From assembly GCA_022791055.1 (NCBI GenBank), contig JAAVYI010000017.1:1-64000 (forward strand): a stretch of DNA of 64,000 bases, read 5' to 3'. Origin of the DNA: Clostridia bacterium. GTDB taxonomy: Bacteria > Bacillota > Clostridia > Christensenellales > Pumilibacteraceae. Made by a program: the position numbers and the translations under genes. This document shows, one piece after another, positions 60,872 through 64,000 of the stretch. Below the pieces are notes generated by a model. The model saw only the letters and a program-made list of their open reading frames with translations, did not search any database and was not told the origin of the DNA. Position 1 is the stretch's first letter. Every line of letters begins with the position of its first letter.

Positions 60872-60931
60872 GGGTTTTCGACAACTATTTTTGCACCCGT
60901 ACGGTTTTTCTCTGCGTCAAATGCTTGCCGA

Positions 60932-61222
60932 AGCATACCCGGTGTCAACCTCGGCAGAACACTTTTCGACACACGCCTTTTCGGCTCGTTTTCACTGTTT
61001 TACGCTGACGTCGTCCCCGCTATCGCCTAGCCGTGAAACATCGAAAAACATCTCGAAAAGCGTCGTGTCGAAAAGCGAGCATTTTACGAAGCAAAATAGC
61101 GAGGATAGACGGCCGAAACGGCGTGCAGGCGTACTCGGTAGTACGTCAAACGGTGTTTCGGCCGAATAGTCCGCTATTTTGCCCGTAAAATGTGTTCTAC
61201 TGGGGTTGACACCGGGCACGCT
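60932..61222. repeat. Nested inverted-repeat element, about 290 bp
   Basis: This fills most of a 430-base stretch without a credible gene. Three imperfect inverted repeats nest. Outer: 60932-60968 with 61184-61222, identical over CCCGGTGTCAACC and AGAACAC. Left inner: about 60962-60988 with 61048-61078, sharing CTTTTCGACAC. Right inner: 61080-61119 with 61155-61192, sharing CATTTTACG, GCAAAATAGCG and GGCCGAAAC, with a tip CGTAC/GTACG. The whole could fold as a branched RNA or cruciform, or be a non-coding mobile repeat. The right end carries the bioY -35 box. Confidence 0.7.
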
Positions 61223-61235
61223 TACATGGTACAAT
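61206..61235 (+). promoter_or_regulatory. Promoter of bioY, apparently leaderless
   Basis: TTGACA (61206-61211), 18 bases, TACAAT (61230-61235). The ATG at 61242 follows after six bases, so the message likely starts at the start codon. The -35 box is part of the inverted-repeat element. Confidence 0.72.
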
Positions 61236-61241
61236 GCCGAT

Positions 61242-61895
61242 ATGACTACCAAACGCTTGATTCGCATCAGCTACTTTGCAATGCTGACCATTATCGGCGG
61301 GCTGATCAGTATCGAAATTCCGTTTGCGCCTACCGTCAAGATCACCTTTCAGACGCTGTTCGTAGCAGCCTCCGGCTTGATCTTAGGCGGGCGCGACGGC
61401 ATGTACGCGCAGATCGTCTATATCGTCATCGGCCTTGTCGGCGTGCCGGTGTTTTCGCGCGGCGGCGGCATTACGTATGTGTTGCAGCCCTCGTTCGGCT
61501 ATATCCTCAGTTTTCCCGTGCAAGCGTTTTTGACCGGGTTTCTCGTTTCCAAACAAAAAACGGTGACTTCCGGGAAACTCTTTTTGTGCGCGTCGGCAGG
61601 GGTACTCGCGTCTTATGCGATCGGCATAACGTATCAAGTGCTGATCGTCGCCTTTTACATCGGCAACGGTCTGCTTGCGGCGATCGCCGGGATCCCCGGC
61701 GTGCTGATCATGCTGGTCAAGGACATTATTTTGATCTATCTGCTTTGCCTGATGTATCCGCGTATCATGACGATGATCGGCGCTGCCAAAAAACAGAAGT
61801 TCGAGGACAACGGTTTGGACGGCGGCGCCGTCTCGAGCGATACGCGCACAGAGGCGGCTGCGACGACAGATAAGCCCTCGCCGCAACAAAAATAG
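61242..61895 (+). CDS. bioY: BioY family biotin transporter substrate-binding subunit
   Basis: A 217-residue membrane protein with six helices, the S component of an ECF importer for biotin. Marks are the N-terminal PFAPTVKITFQTLFVAASGLILGGRDG and GVPVFSRGGGITYVLQPSFGYILSF (about 75-99). No ATPase or EcfT genes are nearby, so it uses a shared ECF module or works alone. The C-terminal 30 residues are a hydrophilic Thr/Ala/Asp tail. Translation appears leaderless, without a ribosome binding site. Confidence 0.9.
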   Translation: MTTKRLIRISYFAMLTIIGGLISIEIPFAPTVKITFQTLFVAASGLILGGRDGMYAQIVYIVIGLVGVPVFSRGGGITYVLQPSFGYILSFPVQAFLTGFLVSKQKTVTSGKLFLCASAGVLASYAIGITYQVLIVAFYIGNGLLAAIAGIPGVLIMLVKDIILIYLLCLMYPRIMTMIGAAKKQKFEDNGLDGGAVSSDTRTEAAATTDKPSPQQK

Positions 61896-61904
61896 GGGAA
61901 AAGA

Positions 61905-61939
61905 AAATACCGCGACGGAAAAGCCGTTGCGGTATTTTT
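61905..61939. terminator. Bidirectional terminator between bioY and fba
   Basis: A 14-bp stem with one wobble (61905-61918 with 61924-61937), loop AAAAG, T on the right and A on the left, serving both convergent genes. Confidence 0.9.
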
Positions 61940-61955
61940 GTACGATCGATCGGGT

Positions 61956-62885
61956 TTACGCCTTGCCGTTGCAGCCGAGCACGTCGACGATCTTATGCTT
62001 GACGCACTGCTTGATCAGCTCTCTGGCCGGGGCGAGGTACTGGCGCGGGTCGAAGTGCGCCGGGTTCTCGTTGAAGTGCTTGCGCACCGCCGCGGTGAAC
62101 GCAAGACGCAGGTCGGAGTCGATATTGATCTTGCAGACAGCCATGCTGGCGGCCTTGCGCAGCATATCTTCGGGAACGCCCTTAGCGCCCGGCATACTGC
62201 CGCCGTTGTCGGTGATGACCTTGACGTATTCGGGGATAACGCTCGAAGCGCCGTGCAACACGATGGGGAACTTCGGCAAGCGCTTGGAAACTTCTTCGAG
62301 AATGTCGAAACGGAGTTTCGCGTCGCCCTTGAATTTGAACGCGCCGTGGCTGGTGCCGATAGCGATCGCCAAGCTGTCGACGTTCGTCTTGGAAACAAAC
62401 TCTTCGACCTGCGCGGGATCGGTGTAGCTGGCATTTTCGGCGGAGACGTTGACATCGTCCTCGATGCCGGCCAGTCTGCCCAGTTCGGCCTCGACGACAA
62501 CGCCGTGGTCGTGCGCATATTTGACGACTTGCGAAGTGATCTTGATGTTTTCGGCAAACGAGTGGTGCGATGCGTCGATCATGACCGACGTGAAACCGTC
62601 GTCGATCGCCGACTTGCACAGCTCATACGTGTCGCCGTGGTCGAGATGCAAGCAGATCGGCAAGCCCGAATCCTCAACGGCCGCTTCGACCAACTTCTTG
62701 AGGTAACGCGGGTTGGCGTACTTTCTTGCGCCCGAAGAAACTTGCAGGATAAGAGGCGCGCGCTCTTCTTTGCCGGCTTCAACGATACCCTGGATCATCT
62801 CCATGTTGTTGACGTTGAACGCGCCGATCGCGTAGCCGCCCTCGTACGCCTTGGCGAACATATCCTTTGTGTTTACTAATGGCAT
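61956..62885 (-). CDS. fba: Class II fructose-1,6-bisphosphate aldolase
   Basis: Cleaves fructose-1,6-bisphosphate in glycolysis. A 309-residue zinc enzyme with ICLHLDHGDTYE (about 77-88, first zinc His), MIDASHHSF, EAELGRLAGIEDDV (Glu ligand region), SLAIAIGTSHGAFKF and LHGASS. GGAGG stands 6 bases before ATG 62885; the frame is open for 66 more codons upstream, but these cross the promoter. Monocistronic, convergent with bioY. Confidence 0.96.
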   Translation of the reverse strand: MPLVNTKDMFAKAYEGGYAIGAFNVNNMEMIQGIVEAGKEERAPLILQVSSGARKYANPRYLKKLVEAAVEDSGLPICLHLDHGDTYELCKSAIDDGFTSVMIDASHHSFAENIKITSQVVKYAHDHGVVVEAELGRLAGIEDDVNVSAENASYTDPAQVEEFVSKTNVDSLAIAIGTSHGAFKFKGDAKLRFDILEEVSKRLPKFPIVLHGASSVIPEYVKVITDNGGSMPGAKGVPEDMLRKAASMAVCKINIDSDLRLAFTAAVRKHFNENPAHFDPRQYLAPARELIKQCVKHKIVDVLGCNGKA

Positions 62886-62925
62886 GGGTGTTCCTCCAAA
62901 AAATAGATTGTATGGATATATACGG

Positions 62926-62962
62926 ATATAGTATACTATATAAATCGCCGTTTGACTAGCAA
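62926..62962 (-). promoter_or_regulatory. Probable fba promoter with a 16-bp palindrome
   Basis: On the - strand TTGCTA (62962-62957), 16 bases, TATAGT (62940-62935). The -10 region lies in a perfect palindrome, ATATAGTATACTATAT (62926-62941), which could be an operator or simply -10-like sequence on both strands. Confidence 0.5.
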
Positions 62963-62976
62963 ATGAGGCGTATTGA

Positions 62977-63005
62977 TTGACTTTTTTTTTGCGCCGTTGT
63001 ATACT
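62977..63005 (+). promoter_or_regulatory. Promoter of the M29 aminopeptidase gene
   Basis: TTGACT (62977-62982), 17 bases, TATACT (63000-63005). Confidence 0.75.
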
Positions 63006-63042
63006 GATATGGAAATAATCTTGCATAGGAAAGGAGAGAAAC

Positions 63043-64000
63043 ATGGATCCGAGAATCAAAACTTTGGCGCATAACTTGATCAACTATTCGGTCAAGGCAG
63101 GAAAAGGGGACAAGGTGCTGATCGAGGCGTTCGACGTCGACGCCGAAATGGTCGTGCAACTGGTGCGCGAGGCATACGCCGTCGGCGCGCAGCCGTTCGT
63201 CGAGATTCGGCAGAACAAGATTCAGCGCGCGCTGATCACCGGCGCAGACGAGGCGTTTATCGAGAACTGGAAAAAGTACGATATTTACCGCATGGACGAA
63301 ATGGACTGCTACATCGGCGTGCGCGGCGCGCTCAACTCGTATGAGACGTCGGACGTGCCGGGCGATAAAATGGACTTGTACTCGCGGCTGTACTCGCACC
63401 CGGTACACCACAACACGCGCGTGTGCAAAACGCGTTGGGTGGTATTGCGCTATCCCAACGAATCGATGGCGCAGCTGGCCGGTATGCCGACCGAAGTATT
63501 CGAGGACTTTTATTTCAACGTCTGTAACCTTGACTACTCCAAAATGGACAAGGCGATGGATAAGCTCAAGGCTTTGATGGAAAAGACCGACCGCGTGCGT
63601 ATCGTTGCAGCCGACACCGACATCAGCTTTTCGATCAAGGGCATTCCCGCGATCAAATGCGCAGGCAATATGAATATACCCGACGGCGAAGTGTACACCG
63701 CGCCCGTCAAGGACAGTATCAACGGCGTCATTCATTATAACGCGCCTTCGATCGAGCATGGCATTAAGTTTGAAAACGTGCGTTTGGTGTTTAAAGACGG
63801 CAAAATCATCGAGCAGACCAGTAACCTGCCCGAAAAGAGCGGCAAGATCTTCGATACCGACGAAGGCTCGCGCTATGTCGGCGAGTTCGCGATCGGCGTC
63901 AACCCGTACATCACGCAGCCGATGGGCGATATTCTGTTCGACGAGAAGATCGCCGGCTCGATCCACTTCACGCCCGGCTGTAGCTACGACGACGCATATA
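63043..64000 (+). CDS. M29 family aminopeptidase (AmpS/PepS type), cut by the window end
   Basis: The first 319 residues of a cytoplasmic metallo-aminopeptidase. Typical marks are NLINYSVKAGKGDKVLIEA, YSHPVHHNTRVCKTRWVVLRYP, AGNMNIPDGEVYTAP and NGVIHYNAPS, then the metal-binding region with GEFAIGVNP. The remaining catalytic His/Asp block lies beyond 64000; the full protein is usually around 370-410 residues. AAGGAG precedes the ATG at 63043. Confidence 0.92.
   Translation, partial: MDPRIKTLAHNLINYSVKAGKGDKVLIEAFDVDAEMVVQLVREAYAVGAQPFVEIRQNKIQRALITGADEAFIENWKKYDIYRMDEMDCYIGVRGALNSYETSDVPGDKMDLYSRLYSHPVHHNTRVCKTRWVVLRYPNESMAQLAGMPTEVFEDFYFNVCNLDYSKMDKAMDKLKALMEKTDRVRIVAADTDISFSIKGIPAIKCAGNMNIPDGEVYTAPVKDSINGVIHYNAPSIEHGIKFENVRLVFKDGKIIEQTSNLPEKSGKIFDTDEGSRYVGEFAIGVNPYITQPMGDILFDEKIAGSIHFTPGCSYDDAY

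Noticed and set aside
60891-61169. Open frames within the inverted-repeat element (for example 92 codons on + and 91 on -)
   Set aside because: They cross the hairpin arms, have no ribosome binding site, and their composition follows the repeats, so they are not credible genes.
1-64000. CRISPR arrays, prophage, insertion sequences, rRNA genes
   Set aside because: No spaced direct repeats, transposase, integrase, phage structural genes or rRNA sequence were seen.

Overview
The window reads as chromosome of a G+C-rich Bacillota (class Clostridia), probably an anaerobe from an animal gut. The reasons are AGGAGG-type ribosome binding sites, many TTGACA-N17-TATAAT promoters, a lysine riboswitch, and Clostridia-typical families (DUF4364, TSCPD, YkvI, DUF1667, BspA-like LRR, DUF4127). 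The glycosidases suit host or dietary glycans. I see no prophage, insertion sequence, CRISPR array or rRNA. The genus cannot be read from the sequence.

Layout. 1-5.5 kb: end of a GNAT acetyltransferase, an SH3b-NlpC/P60 lipoprotein, an acyl-CoA synthetase, galU overlapped by a degenerate amidohydrolase-like gene, and a cytidylate-kinase-like protein. 5.6-24.7 kb: a large glycan locus on the + strand. It encodes NanE, a cytoplasmic GH84-like enzyme, a DUF4127 protein, a surface GHL10-like protein (frameshifted at a G8 tract), an InlB-repeat lipoprotein, a sugar ABC importer without ATPase, a ROK kinase, a FAD oxidoreductase, an RpiR regulator and a GH38 alpha-mannosidase. The nanE promoter and the rpiR promoter carry the same ATGAAA-N5-TTTCAT palindrome over the -10 box, so RpiR probably represses both units.

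24.7-33.9 kb: an alpha/beta hydrolase, two tRNA-Leu genes, polA-coaE-lytic transglycosylase, a WYL regulator divergent from a small unknown gene, and a membrane protein built on a degenerate M28 domain. 34-42 kb: a GH95-like protein, a methyltransferase, and a DeoR regulator divergent from a glpA-like/FAD/DUF1667/mgtC operon. 42-45 kb: asd-dapA-dapB on the - strand behind a lysine riboswitch with attenuator, divergent from an M20 deacetylase that appears leaderless and may serve the same diaminopimelate pathway.

46.2-51.4 kb: a tightly packed run of five genes (DUF624-like membrane protein, methyltransferase, TPR protein, helical-repeat protein, HD phosphohydrolase) whose joint job is not known to me. 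51.5-59.5 kb: YkvI, an NMT1/SsuABC-type importer, valS and a cytoplasmic LRR protein. 59.5-64 kb: an AT-rich islet with a small gene, TSCPD and DUF4364 genes, a roughly 290-bp nested inverted-repeat element that supplies the bioY promoter, bioY (probably leaderless), fba, and the start of an M29 aminopeptidase that runs off the window.

The best candidates for something undescribed are the RpiR-controlled amino-sugar locus with NanE but no sialate aldolase nearby, the nested inverted-repeat element, the G-tract frameshift in the surface protein, and the five-gene run at 46-51 kb.
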